From: Asticcacaulis sp.
GTDB taxonomy: Bacteria > Pseudomonadota > Alphaproteobacteria > Caulobacterales > Caulobacteraceae
Direction of reading: 5' to 3'
DNA: 64,000 nt
Assembly: GCA_024707255.1 (NCBI GenBank)
Contig: JANQAC010000001.1
Location: forward strand, 868,001 to 932,000
The translations under genes and the position numbers were made by a program. Shown here piece after piece: positions 35,697-43,440 of this stretch (the stretch's first letter is position 1; each line of letters begins with the position of its first letter). The notes beneath the pieces are model-generated. The model did no database searches. It had not been told where the DNA came from and saw only the letters and a program-made list of their open reading frames with translations.

Positions 35697-36752
35697 TCAC
35701 CCCCGCGGGGGGCTGGCGCTTTCCCGCATGACCACCTTATGCGGCACCACATCAAACCGCACCGGCAAAGGCCCGCTGGCCGTCTTGCCGGCCTTGATCC
35801 GCTCGACGATCATGTCCACGGCGCGATAGCCGATGGTTTTCAGCGGCTGGTTCACCGTGGTCAGCGGCGGCCAGATAATCTCCGACACAGGCGTATCGTC
35901 GAAGCCAACGATCGACAGATCCTGCGGAATATTCAGGCCCACCTTGTGTGCCGAGAACAGCGCGCCGACGGCCATGTCGTCATTGGCGCAGATCAGGGCG
36001 CTCGGTCGATGTCCATTATTCAGGATCGCCGCCGTCATCTCCACGCCTGAGCGGAACGTGAAGTTGCCGCGCATCACCGTCACATCCGCCTCGTCTATCC
36101 CCGCCTCGGCAATGGCCCGCCGGAAGCCCGAATAGCGCTCCTCTGCCGAGAGGTGCCCTTCCAGGCCCTTGATAAAGCCGAACTTTTTATGGCCGAGCGA
36201 CAACATGTACCGGGTCATTTCATAGCCCGCCACTTCGTCATCTATCCCCACGCCCGAAGCCACCTTCTGCGCCGCCAGGCCCGGCGAAATGCACACCACC
36301 GGACAGTTGCGCGCCTCCAGTTCGCGCAGCAGGTCGCAGTCATCGGAAAAGGGCGGCGTCAGGATCAGCCCATCGCAGCGCCTTGAATCGACCAGTTCGA
36401 TGATCTTGGCCGTCTTGCCAAGGCTATGCTGATTGACCGTGTGCATCAGAAGCTGGAAACCGGCCTCGGCGCAGCCTCTCAGCGCACCCAGTTCCAGGCC
36501 GGAATGATAGAAGGAGTTAGGTTCGCTATCGAGGTCCGAGGCATAGACCAGACCCAGCACCTGCGTCTTGCCGCCGGCCAGGAACCGCGCCTGCATATTG
36601 ACCTTGTACTGCAGCTTGTCGACGGCCTTGAGTACACGCTGGCGAACCTCCTCGCGCACGTTCGGCCCGCCGTTCAATACGCGCGATACGGTGGCCCGCG
36701 CCACGCCGGACAGCGCCGCTACATCGTCGATCGTCGGTTTACCGGCACGCAA
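35697..36752 (-). CDS. LacI-family transcriptional regulator
   Basis: Sugar-responsive repressor, 351 residues. Helix-turn-helix and hinge at residues 7-60 (TIDDVAALSGVARATVSRVLNG in pieces: TIDDVAALSG, ATVSRVLNG), then a periplasmic-binding-like effector domain (LILTPPFSDD, VGIDDEVAGYEM, ICANDDMAVGAL, IVGFDDTPVSE). Translation probably starts at a TTG (36752), since a stop lies just upstream in frame and the HTH must be included. Operators of one consensus occur upstream of this gene and of the TonB receptor, so it likely represses both itself and the polysaccharide operon until a mono- or disaccharide binds. Confidence 0.94.
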   Translation of the reverse strand: MRAGKPTIDDVAALSGVARATVSRVLNGGPNVREEVRQRVLKAVDKLQYKVNMQARFLAGGKTQVLGLVYASDLDSEPNSFYHSGLELGALRGCAEAGFQLLMHTVNQHSLGKTAKIIELVDSRRCDGLILTPPFSDDCDLLRELEARNCPVVCISPGLAAQKVASGVGIDDEVAGYEMTRYMLSLGHKKFGFIKGLEGHLSAEERYSGFRRAIAEAGIDEADVTVMRGNFTFRSGVEMTAAILNNGHRPSALICANDDMAVGALFSAHKVGLNIPQDLSIVGFDDTPVSEIIWPPLTTVNQPLKTIGYRAVDMIVERIKAGKTASGPLPVRFDVVPHKVVMRESASPPRG

Positions 36753-36834
36753 TAGGGTGTCTCACTCGCCAAACAGTCATATTCGCTTTATGCGGCCTGT
36801 TGACGCAGGACACAAGCCCCTATCGCACACCAAT

Positions 36835-36848
36835 TGAAAGCGCTCTCA
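36835..36848. promoter_or_regulatory. LacI-type operator O3 upstream of lacI
   Basis: TGAAAGCGCTCTCA, 83 nt upstream of the LacI start. It indicates autoregulation and shares three bases with the stop codon of the upstream lipoprotein gene. Confidence 0.72.
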
Positions 36849-37181
36849 GTAGTGGTTGCGATCATGATCCCTGTCGTGATTTCGGTCATGATCATTATCG
36901 CGCGACCGGTGCATCCGCGCCGAATGATAGCCATCCGCCGCCTCGCGCCGGAAATGCCGGCCATCATCACGGCGATACTGGCGGTTCGTGTGGTCACGGT
37001 AATAATACCAGCCGTCTTGGCTCCAGTAGCCATCGCGCACCGGGCCGTAATAGTTGTCGTAATAGAGATCGTCGTAATCGTTATAGCCGTAGCCGACCCC
37101 CGCGCCGCCATAATAGCCGGTACAGCCGCTGAGCCCCAGCACAACGGCCAGGGCCGCCGAAAGAACAATTGCGCGTTTCAT
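36846..37181 (-). CDS. Small Tyr/Gly/Asp-rich lipoprotein
   Basis: Predicted outer-membrane or periplasmic lipoprotein: start MKRAIVLSAALAVVLGLSGC with lipobox LSGC, then a segment rich in Tyr/Gly/Asp (YYGGAGVGYGYNDYDD, WSQDGWYYYRDHTN), and a His/Asp/Arg/Asn tail with repeated DHDRN-type units (DNDHDRNHDRDHDRNHY). 111 residues. The composition suggests a disordered or metal-binding tail. No family recognised. Its end overlaps operator O3. Confidence 0.75.
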   Translation of the reverse strand: MKRAIVLSAALAVVLGLSGCTGYYGGAGVGYGYNDYDDLYYDNYYGPVRDGYWSQDGWYYYRDHTNRQYRRDDGRHFRREAADGYHSARMHRSRDNDHDRNHDRDHDRNHY

Positions 37182-37316
37182 GACCGTCTCCCTGAAGATT
37201 TTCCTCCGCAAAACGTGCGCTCAAAATCCTAAACCCGAAAGACGAAAGCCCTCCCACTTCGCAAGGATATGGTAAATCGGAAGTGCGACAAGCTTACCGT
37301 GAATGTTCTCTCTTAA

Positions 37317-37362
37317 TCCTCCCCTCTTGGAGGGGAGGGGGACCCCGAAGGGGTGGAGGGGT
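37317..37362. repeat. Palindromic repeat, family B-prime
   Basis: CCTCCCCTCTTGGAGGGGAGG stem then GACCCC..GGGGTGGAGGGG. It lies in the gap between the lipoprotein and UPF0260 genes. Confidence 0.85.
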
Positions 37363-37402
37363 AAAAACAGGAGGGCGTGGCCAAATCCAACCTCACCTGC
37401 CT

Positions 37403-37897
37403 CTAATCGATATCTTCGGCCGGCCAGTCCGAACGGTCCTCGTTCAGATCCCAGGCGGCGAAATCGAGCGCCTCTTCCGGATCACCGAGCGCCAGTTCGG
37501 AAATGGTCTGGCCGCGGATCGAAACACCTGAGCGATGCACCGTCTCGCGGTCGCCGGTGATCAAATGATGCCAGTCCGGCAGCGTCTTGCCTTCATGCAG
37601 CCGGCGATAGGCGCAACTCATCGGCATCCATTCCAGGGCCTCGATATTGCGCGGCGTCAGCTTGATGCAGTCCGGCACATGCCGCTTGCGGTTCTGGTAG
37701 TCGGAACAGGCGCACTTGTCCGGATCGAACAGCTTGCAGTGGACGCGCGTCGGGATGACCTCCAGCGTCTCCTCGTCCTCGAACCGCACCAGGCAGCACA
37801 GCCCGCAGCCATCGCACAGGCTCTCCCACTCCTGCGGGTTCATTTCGGCAAGGGTCTTGGTCTCCCAGAAGGGTTTTTGCGCAAAATCACTGTTCAT
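37403..37897 (-). CDS. UPF0260 (YcgN-type) cysteine-rich protein
   Basis: Soluble protein of unknown function with a probable Fe-S or zinc centre, 164 residues. N-terminal cysteine cluster CDGCGLCC (28-35), further cysteines at VHCKLFDPDKCACSDY, DCIKLTP and MSCAYRRL, and conserved LPDWHHLITGD near the centre. These match the YcgN/UPF0260 family in order and spacing. It is divergent from the ABC-F gene, with a 124-bp shared upstream region. Confidence 0.93.
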   Translation of the reverse strand: MNSDFAQKPFWETKTLAEMNPQEWESLCDGCGLCCLVRFEDEETLEVIPTRVHCKLFDPDKCACSDYQNRKRHVPDCIKLTPRNIEALEWMPMSCAYRRLHEGKTLPDWHHLITGDRETVHRSGVSIRGQTISELALGDPEEALDFAAWDLNEDRSDWPAEDID

Positions 37898-38021
37898 GCG
37901 CGGGCTTATAGTCCCCCGCGCTCATTTTTGCACCCAAGTTATTTTCCAACAGCCTGAAAAGCAGATGGGACGTTCCTTGCTGACGCAGATTTCCTTTGTA
38001 AAATAGCCGCCGGCACACTAC

Positions 38022-39869
38022 ATGGCGCCTATGGCCAAAACACCCGCAAAAGCCCCGCTGCTCGCCCTGAAAGACGTCCGCCTGATGGACGGCATGAACC
38101 CGCTGTTCGACGGCGTCGATATCGCCTTGGAGCGCGGTGTGCGCGCCTGTCTGGTCGGCAAGAACGGCGCCGGCAAATCGACCCTGATGCGCCTGATGTC
38201 TGGCCTGATCGAGGCCGATTCCGGCGAACGCATCGTCAGCAACGGCATCCGTTATGCCTTCGTGCTGCAGGAGCCGGAACCCAAGGGCGAAACCATCCTC
38301 GACTGGGCCTGTTCCGGCGGCGCCGAGCACTATACCGCCGAGGCCGAGCTCTACGCCTTCGAGATCGATCCGAACGCGCCGACCACCTCGATGTCCGGCG
38401 GCGAAAAGCGCCGCGCCGCCCTGGCAAAAGCATTTGCCGAAGAACCCGACCTTCTGTTCCTCGACGAGCCGACCAACCACCTCGACATCTTCGCCATCGA
38501 AACCCTCGAAGACCGCCTGCGCAGTTTCCGCGGCGCCGCCCTGATCGTCTCCCACGACCGGACCTTTCTTGAGCGCACCACCCAGCGCTGTTTCTGGCTC
38601 TATGACCGCAAGGTGCTGAAGCTCGACCAGGGCTATGCCGGCTTTGAGCCGTGGTCCGATTCGGTCATCCGGGACGCCGAGGAATCCCTGGCCCGCCTGC
38701 AAAAGGCGATCGAGCGCGAGACCAAAACCTTCTATTCCTCGATCACCGCCCGCCGCACGCGCAACGAAGGCCGCGCCTCGCGCCTGGCCGCCATGCGCGC
38801 CGACGCCACTGCCCGGCTTATGCAACGCGGCAAGACGATGGAAATGAGCATCGATTCCGGCGGCACCTCCGGCCGTCTGGTCGCCGAACTGAAAGGCGTA
38901 TCCAAAGCCTTCGGCGAACGCACCCTGTTGAAAAATTTCTCGACCCGCATCATGCGCGGCGACCGCCTGGCGATCGTCGGCCCCAATGGCGCCGGCAAGT
39001 CCACCCTGGTCAAGCTGCTGCTCGGCCAGATTCCGGCGGATTCCGGCGAAATCAAACTCGGCACCAATCTCGAAGTCGCCTATCTCGACCAGGGCCGCGA
39101 CGCTTTGAAAGGCGAGGAAACCCTGTGGGACGTGCTGGCCAATTCCGGCTCCGACCAGATCATGGTCCAGGGCACGCCGCGCCACGTTGCCGCCTATGCC
39201 AAGGATTTCCTCTTCCGTGAAAACCAGTTGCGCCAGCCGGTAAAATCGCTCTCCGGCGGGGAGCGCAACCGCCTGCAACTGGCCCGCGCCCTGGCCAAGG
39301 CCACCAACCTGCTGGTGCTGGACGAACCGACTAACGACCTCGACATGGACACGCTCGACCTGTTGGAGGACATGCTGGCCGATTACGACGGCACCCTGAT
39401 CCTGGTCTCGCACGATCGGGATTTCATCGACCGTCTGGCCACCTCCACCCCGGCCCTGAACGGCAAGGGCGATGCCGCCGAAACCCCCGGCGGCTGGCAG
39501 GACTTCATCCGCCAGAACCCGGATTTCTTCTCGGAAATCTCGCGCATGGAATCGATCAAGATCAAGGGCGACACGCCGAAGGTCCTGTTTGAAAAGCCGG
39601 TGGAAGTGGCCACTCTGACCAAGAAGCCGGCGGCAAAACTGTCCTATAAGGATCAGAAGCGCCTGGAAGATCTGGAGCGCCTGATGCCCGAATGGCAGGC
39701 CGAGATCGAAAAACTGGAAGAGATTCTCAGCGACCCCAACCTCTATACCAAGGCGCCCAAGGCGTTCGAGCAGACAACCCGGCAACTGACCCATACCCGC
39801 ACCTCGCTGGAAAGCGGCGAAATGGAATGGCTGGAGTTGGAAGAGAAGAAAGCGCAGTTGGCGGGCTAG
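38022..39869 (+). CDS. uup: ABC-F family ATPase (Uup-like)
   Basis: Tandem ATPase of the ABC-F class, 615 residues, without membrane domains; members act on ribosomes or replication-associated nucleic acids. First nucleotide-binding domain: Walker A GKNGAGKST (46-54), signature SMSGGEKRRAALA, Walker B LLFLDEPTNHLDI. Interdomain linker with Arg-rich helix (RRTRNEGRASRLAAMR). Second domain: Walker A GPNGAGKST (about 325), SLSGGERNRLQLA, LLVLDEPTNDLDM. The charged C-terminal coiled coil (EIEKLEEILSDPNLY) is typical of Uup. Start is ATG 38022 or 38031. Confidence 0.93.
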   Translation: MAPMAKTPAKAPLLALKDVRLMDGMNPLFDGVDIALERGVRACLVGKNGAGKSTLMRLMSGLIEADSGERIVSNGIRYAFVLQEPEPKGETILDWACSGGAEHYTAEAELYAFEIDPNAPTTSMSGGEKRRAALAKAFAEEPDLLFLDEPTNHLDIFAIETLEDRLRSFRGAALIVSHDRTFLERTTQRCFWLYDRKVLKLDQGYAGFEPWSDSVIRDAEESLARLQKAIERETKTFYSSITARRTRNEGRASRLAAMRADATARLMQRGKTMEMSIDSGGTSGRLVAELKGVSKAFGERTLLKNFSTRIMRGDRLAIVGPNGAGKSTLVKLLLGQIPADSGEIKLGTNLEVAYLDQGRDALKGEETLWDVLANSGSDQIMVQGTPRHVAAYAKDFLFRENQLRQPVKSLSGGERNRLQLARALAKATNLLVLDEPTNDLDMDTLDLLEDMLADYDGTLILVSHDRDFIDRLATSTPALNGKGDAAETPGGWQDFIRQNPDFFSEISRMESIKIKGDTPKVLFEKPVEVATLTKKPAAKLSYKDQKRLEDLERLMPEWQAEIEKLEEILSDPNLYTKAPKAFEQTTRQLTHTRTSLESGEMEWLELEEKKAQLAG

Positions 39870-39889
39870 GAGCCACTAAAAGCAAGATA

Positions 39890-40031
39890 CCCCACCACCG
39901 CATCTAGCGCTCCGCGCGTCATGCGGTCCCCCCTCCCCGACAAGCGGGGAGGAACGATTCTTATTTGAGCCTCCCCGCTTGTCGGGGAGGGGGACCGCGC
40001 CATTCTTCATGGCGTGGTGGTGGGGTGTCTG
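39890..40031. repeat. Palindromic repeat, two family B units head to head
   Basis: Inverted unit (CCCCACCACCGC..) then a direct unit ending GGTGGTGGGGTGTCT. It occupies much of the 300-bp gap between the ABC-F gene and the exported protein gene; the remainder is AT-rich and carries TTAATTAA. Confidence 0.88.
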
Positions 40032-40168
40032 ACCTTCTTAAGAGAAGGGAAACCACGGATAAACCTTCTTCTATCCACTTCCCGCACTCCCAACCAAAAA
40101 TCCTCCGCTATTAGGTCTTAATTAAACTCACTGGCTTAAGCTTTCAGGGTTACAACCTGACGTACCGC

Positions 40169-41182
40169 GTGAAAGTCATCCAGCAAGCCATGACCAAGCC
40201 TGCCCGCCGCGCCTGTTATCTGCTGCCCGCCGCCGTCGCCCTGATGGCGGTCGCGGTCCCTTGCGCGGCGCTCGCCGGTTCGGCCCGTCCCTATCTGACC
40301 TGGAGCGCCAAGGCCCAGCCGGTCACGGAGGCGCCCCCGCAGACCGAACAGGTCCAGACGACCACCGGCGCCTATCCCGTCCCGCCCTCGCCCTATGGCC
40401 AGGTTGGCGATCCCTACGCCCGCTCCTTGCGCTGGCCCGCCAAGCAGGCGACCGCCGTGGCTTCAGTCTCCCCGCCTCCGCAGCCGCAATTCGCCGCTGT
40501 GCCGACGGCCCCCGTCCGCAATCCGGCCCCCGTTTCCGTATCTCAGCCCGTGCCGATGGCCGCGCCGACGCCGGTGGCTGTGGTGCCCTTACCCGCCCCC
40601 CCGACCGCCCCTGAGCCCGAACGCGAAGATCCCGGCCTGGCCGACGATCCCGACCTGACGCCCGAAGCGCCGGTCGCCGCACAGCCCTCACCGCCTCAAG
40701 CCGCCCGCAAATCCGCGGCCGCAGTGGCGTCAGCGCCAACGCCTGCACGCACCGAAACCGCGCCACCCTCGGCCGCCGTCGCTTCCGCCCTGAGCACCGA
40801 CGGCGCCTACGAAGTGCCCGCAACAAGCAAATACGCCGCCCGCATCGCCGCGGCCCGCGCCGCGCAACTGCCGACCGCCGAAGTCCCCAAAACCGGCAAA
40901 CCGGACGCCAAACCGACCGCCACCGCGCCGGAACCCGATGTCTCCCCGGCTTCGCAGGAAACCGATCACGTCTTCATTCCCGGCGAACATTACACCACCC
41001 CGGCCGACGAGCCGCGCCTCTACAGCCTGCACCGCCAGTACGGGATGCGCCCCGATCCGATCAGCGTCACGCCCGGCGCCACCGGCGCCCTGCTGACCGT
41101 TTCGCCGGAAGAAGGCGGCGATCCGAACGATGACGATAAGGCCAGCGATACCGGCAAAAAATCCGACACCGATAAGAACTGA
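40169..41182 (+). CDS. Pro/Ala-rich exported protein, unknown function
   Basis: No family recognised. A signal peptide (ACYLLPAAVALMAVAVPCA..ALAG) is followed by a Pro/Ala/Val-rich region (about residues 45-235) and a slightly more ordered C-terminal part (HVFIPGEHYTTPADEPRLYS in pieces: HVFIPGEHYTTP, LYSLHRQYGMRPDPI), then a highly charged Asp/Lys tail. The start may be GTG 40169 or ATG 40190. Composition suggests a disordered periplasmic or wall-spanning protein. It lies upstream of the DUF2336-like gene in the same direction, with about 50 bp between. Confidence 0.7.
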   Translation: MKVIQQAMTKPARRACYLLPAAVALMAVAVPCAALAGSARPYLTWSAKAQPVTEAPPQTEQVQTTTGAYPVPPSPYGQVGDPYARSLRWPAKQATAVASVSPPPQPQFAAVPTAPVRNPAPVSVSQPVPMAAPTPVAVVPLPAPPTAPEPEREDPGLADDPDLTPEAPVAAQPSPPQAARKSAAAVASAPTPARTETAPPSAAVASALSTDGAYEVPATSKYAARIAAARAAQLPTAEVPKTGKPDAKPTATAPEPDVSPASQETDHVFIPGEHYTTPADEPRLYSLHRQYGMRPDPISVTPGATGALLTVSPEEGGDPNDDDKASDTGKKSDTDKN

Positions 41183-41231
41183 TCCATACTCGATAAACCT
41201 TCTCAGCCAGAATGGCCCTCAAGGAAACAGA

Positions 41232-42329
41232 ATGTCCCGCGTCCCGACCTCAGCCCTGACCGACCTGATCGAACTGGCCCAGGAACCTTCGAGCGCCAAA
41301 CGCCGCGAACTGCTGCGCCAGGTGACCGGTATCTTCATGACCAATCCGGAAGAGATCAGCGGACCGGAAATGGAACTCTACGATTCGGTGATGAGCCAGT
41401 TGGCCGCCGATATGGAAACCGCCGTCCGCGCCGAAATTTCCACCACCATTTCGCAAACCCGCAATGCGCCTTTGGGGCTGCTGCGTCGTTTGGCCTCCGA
41501 TGACATCGCCGTCGCCGAACCGATCCTGACCCGCTCGCAGGCGCTCAGCGAAACCGACCTGATGCACATCGTCTCGACGCAAGGGCAGGATCACCTGCGC
41601 GCCGTCTCTAAGCGCGAGTCGGTGCCCGAAAGCGTCTCCGGCGTCATCATCAACCGCGGCGACGACACCACGCTCCATACCCTACTCAGCAATGACGGCG
41701 CCCGTCTGTCGCGCGCCTCCAACGAGCAGGTCATCCAGCGCGCCCAGGCCAATCCGGCCCTGCACGAGGTCGTGGTCAACCGCGCCGACATGCCGGTCGA
41801 CCTGATGAACGACATGTATTTCGTCGTCGAGGCCCGCCTGCGCGAACGCATCATGCGCGAGAACGAAAAGCTCGATCCGGCCGTGCTCGAACAGGCCCTG
41901 TCCAAAGGCCGCGATAAGGTGGCCGTGGCCTATGGCAGCTTCCCCGACGATTACGAGAAGATCTTCGACGAGGTCGAATCCTTACGCCGCAATTCGCGCC
42001 TGACCCCGACCCTGCTCGCCAAGTACATGCGCGATCCGAACCCGACCTATTTCCTCTGCGCCCTGGCGCAGATGGCCGATATCGATTTCCTGACCGCCCG
42101 CCACCTGGTCGAGAAAAAGGAAATCGATGCGCTTGCCATTGCCTGCAAGGCCGCCGATCTCGACAAGGCCCTCTTCCTGACCTACGCCATGATCATGCTG
42201 TCGGACCAGGAAAACGCCATGGGCAAGGCCAGCGAATATGGCCGGCTCTATACCGACCTGCCGCGCGACACGGCGCTTCGCACCATCCGCTTCTGGCGAA
42301 TGCGCCGCGCCGAGGGCCACGCCGCTTAA
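41232..42329 (+). CDS. DUF2336-like helical repeat protein
   Basis: Soluble all-helical protein of 365 residues with repeat-like segments (LLRRLASDDIAVAEPIL, GVIINRGDDTTLHTLLSN, LHEVVVNRADMPVDLM), as in the DUF2336 family, which is common in Caulobacter relatives and lacks a defined biochemical role. Start ATG 41232 has the ribosome site AAGGAAAC, favoured over an upstream start that would overlap the previous gene. The stop is inside the stem of the intrinsic terminator at 42326. Confidence 0.85.
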   Translation: MSRVPTSALTDLIELAQEPSSAKRRELLRQVTGIFMTNPEEISGPEMELYDSVMSQLAADMETAVRAEISTTISQTRNAPLGLLRRLASDDIAVAEPILTRSQALSETDLMHIVSTQGQDHLRAVSKRESVPESVSGVIINRGDDTTLHTLLSNDGARLSRASNEQVIQRAQANPALHEVVVNRADMPVDLMNDMYFVVEARLRERIMRENEKLDPAVLEQALSKGRDKVAVAYGSFPDDYEKIFDEVESLRRNSRLTPTLLAKYMRDPNPTYFLCALAQMADIDFLTARHLVEKKEIDALAIACKAADLDKALFLTYAMIMLSDQENAMGKASEYGRLYTDLPRDTALRTIRFWRMRRAEGHAA

Positions 42330-42360
42330 TCGGGACTTTGTCCCGATTAAGCTTTTTTCT
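42326..42360 (+). terminator. Intrinsic terminator of the DUF2336-like gene
   Basis: TTAATCGGGAC, TTT loop, GTCCCGATTAA, then GCTTTTTTCTT. The stop codon TAA is part of the left arm. Confidence 0.9.
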
Positions 42361-42384
42361 TAAGAAGATACCTCGCATCGGCTC

Positions 42385-42439
42385 GGGCGCGCAGTCGCGC
42401 TTGCCAAAATGCGATTAGTCATCGCATTTTGGAGGTCTC
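42385..42439. repeat. Composite element C, copy 2
   Basis: GCGCG-cagt-CGCGC stem, spacer TTGCC, AT-rich stem CAAAATGCGAT..ATCGCATTTTG, then GGTCTC, followed closely by a family A unit, exactly as at 13376-13428. Confidence 0.65.
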
Positions 42440-42449
42440 ATGCCCCTAT

Positions 42450-42520
42450 CTCCTCCCTACCGTAAGGTGGGGAGGTGGCAGCGCGAAGCCCGAAGGGCTG
42501 GTGTCGCTGACGGGGGGCGC
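42450..42520. repeat. Palindromic repeat, family A
   Basis: CTCCTCCCTACC..GGTGGGGAGG, GGCAGCG..AGCCCGAAGGGCT..CGCTGAC. It lies just before the small-RNA terminator. Confidence 0.9.
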
Positions 42521-42540
42521 CCTTCCCCATCCTTCCGCGT

Positions 42541-42569
42541 AAAAAAAAAGCCGCGCTAAACAGCGCGGC
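42541..42569 (-). terminator. Strong intrinsic terminator (minus strand)
   Basis: Minus-strand GCCGCGCT, 4-nt loop, AGCGCGGC, then nine to ten T. It ends the candidate small RNA and any transcript from the genes at 42693-43096. Confidence 0.92.
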
Positions 42570-42626
42570 CAGTTTACAGGGAGGAAACGCCCAGGAAGGG
42601 CAAAGACCTCGAACAAGGTCTAGGCC
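42541..42626 (-). ncRNA. Candidate small RNA with anti-Shine-Dalgarno loop
   Basis: About 86 nt between a promoter-like sequence (TTGCTT, 18-nt spacer, TGCTAT at 42638-42633) and the terminator. Three hairpins precede the terminator: AGACCT..AGGTCT (42604-42621), GCCC-TTCCT-GGGC (42589-42601) and GTTT-CCTCCCTGT-AAAC (42572-42588), the last exposing CCUCCC, complementary to ribosome-binding sites. There is no plausible ORF. CCUCCC loops are characteristic of alphaproteobacterial 'cuckoo'/alpha-r14-like sRNAs. The AGCGCT palindrome within the promoter spacer and another at 42667 suggest LacI-type control. Transcription is not shown; it could instead be a 3' UTR of the small genes upstream. Confidence 0.5.
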
Positions 42627-42641
42627 CCGTCTATAGCAGGC

Positions 42642-42655
42642 TGTTAGCGCTACCG
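42642..42655. promoter_or_regulatory. Possible imperfect LacI-type operator in the sRNA promoter
   Basis: TGTTAGCGCTACCG, with the TAGCGCTA core in the spacer between the -35-like and -10-like elements of the candidate sRNA. Weak outer symmetry. Confidence 0.4.
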
Positions 42656-42666
42656 CAAGCAAAAAA

Positions 42667-42680
42667 TGACAGCGCTGTCA
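42667..42680. promoter_or_regulatory. LacI-type palindrome upstream of candidate sRNA
   Basis: TGACAGCGCTGTCA, a perfect palindrome sharing the AGCGCT centre of the operators at 35-37 kb but with different flanks, so probably recognised by a different LacI-family protein. It lies about 40 bp upstream of the predicted sRNA start. Confidence 0.6.
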
Positions 42681-42692
42681 TGCTTTTTTTAC

Positions 42693-42926
42693 TCACCCCT
42701 CTCCATGCGCGTGCAGGAACTTTGCCAGCGGTTCACGCAAGGCCTGCGGCCCGGAAACCGCCGCCTCGAACAGGCGCTTCTGGATATCACGCGGCAGGTC
42801 GAACCAGTGCATGATCACCGCCGTGCCCAGGGCTTGGACCAGTTCGCGCTCATCTTCGCGCAGGTCATGACCGGCCGAAAGGTTCCATGACAGGTATGGC
42901 TTACCGCCGTCAGATGCCTTTTCCAT
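42693..42926 (-). CDS. Small conserved hypothetical protein
   Basis: 77 residues, no recognised family: MEKASDGGKPYLSWNLSAG then a helical part (LVQALGTAVIMHWFDLPRD in pieces: LVQALGTAVI, HWFDLPRDIQ). No signal or membrane segment. The start shares one base with the stop of the upstream Pro-rich ORF (TGATG), indicating coupling. Confidence 0.65.
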   Translation of the reverse strand: MEKASDGGKPYLSWNLSAGHDLREDERELVQALGTAVIMHWFDLPRDIQKRLFEAAVSGPQALREPLAKFLHAHGEG

Positions 42927-43096
42927 CACACCGCCTCCGGCTGGCGCGGTGCCCGCGCATCGGGTTCCGGCAAAGGTTCCGGCACGGGCATGGGGTCATC
43001 GCCTTCCGGCACCGGCGAAAGGTCGGGCACATCGGGCGCCGGATCGGGCACGGGCGGCGGCGGATCATCCTCAGTATGGGTGTCAGTCAGGGTCAT
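42926..43096 (-). CDS. Small Pro/Asp-rich protein
   Basis: 56 residues from ATG 43096 (MTLTDTHTEDDPPPP), dominated by Pro, Asp, Glu and Val (PVPDPAPDVPDLSPVPEGDD in pieces: PVPDPAPDV, PVPEGDD). Good ribosome site GGGAG upstream. No function is deduced. Coupled to the gene at 42693. Confidence 0.55.
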   Translation of the reverse strand: MTLTDTHTEDDPPPPVPDPAPDVPDLSPVPEGDDPMPVPEPLPEPDARAPRQPEAV

Positions 43097-43440
43097 GGTG
43101 ATGCTCCCGGATAGATATCGGACAGCGCAACCTAGCACTCACACCGTAAAATCCGCAGACCACAAACCGGCAGCGAAATCAAAATTTCATAAATACAGGA
43201 AAAATCCCTTGTCCGCAAAACATATCCGCTTTTCACCAGACATCCGAAAAGCGAATACTTCCCGTCTGTTTGCCGCACCGACAAGACTTACAATCTCTTT
43301 ACCACGATTACCGGCCATATGGATGACAATCTTACGGACCGGGGCGTAGGGTCTGCGCCGTGCCCGGCGATCCTGGGCACGGCATCAATCCACATATACC
43401 CTGTTACCATCCCGCCGCCCTTGCGGGAAAAGGAGATACC
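43097..43440. other. Intergenic region with no gene seen
   Basis: 344 bp separating the divergent Pro-rich ORF and RDExGRF protein gene. AT-rich in the first half. One hairpin (CCGTGCCC..GGGCACGG, 43358-43382) lies in the probable leader of the plus-strand gene. It presumably contains both promoters. Confidence 0.6.

Noticed and set aside
42666..42681. ATGACAGCGCTGTCAT as a terminator
   Set aside because: It is a loop-free palindrome with A/T tracts, but a terminator needs a loop; a regulatory operator fits better.
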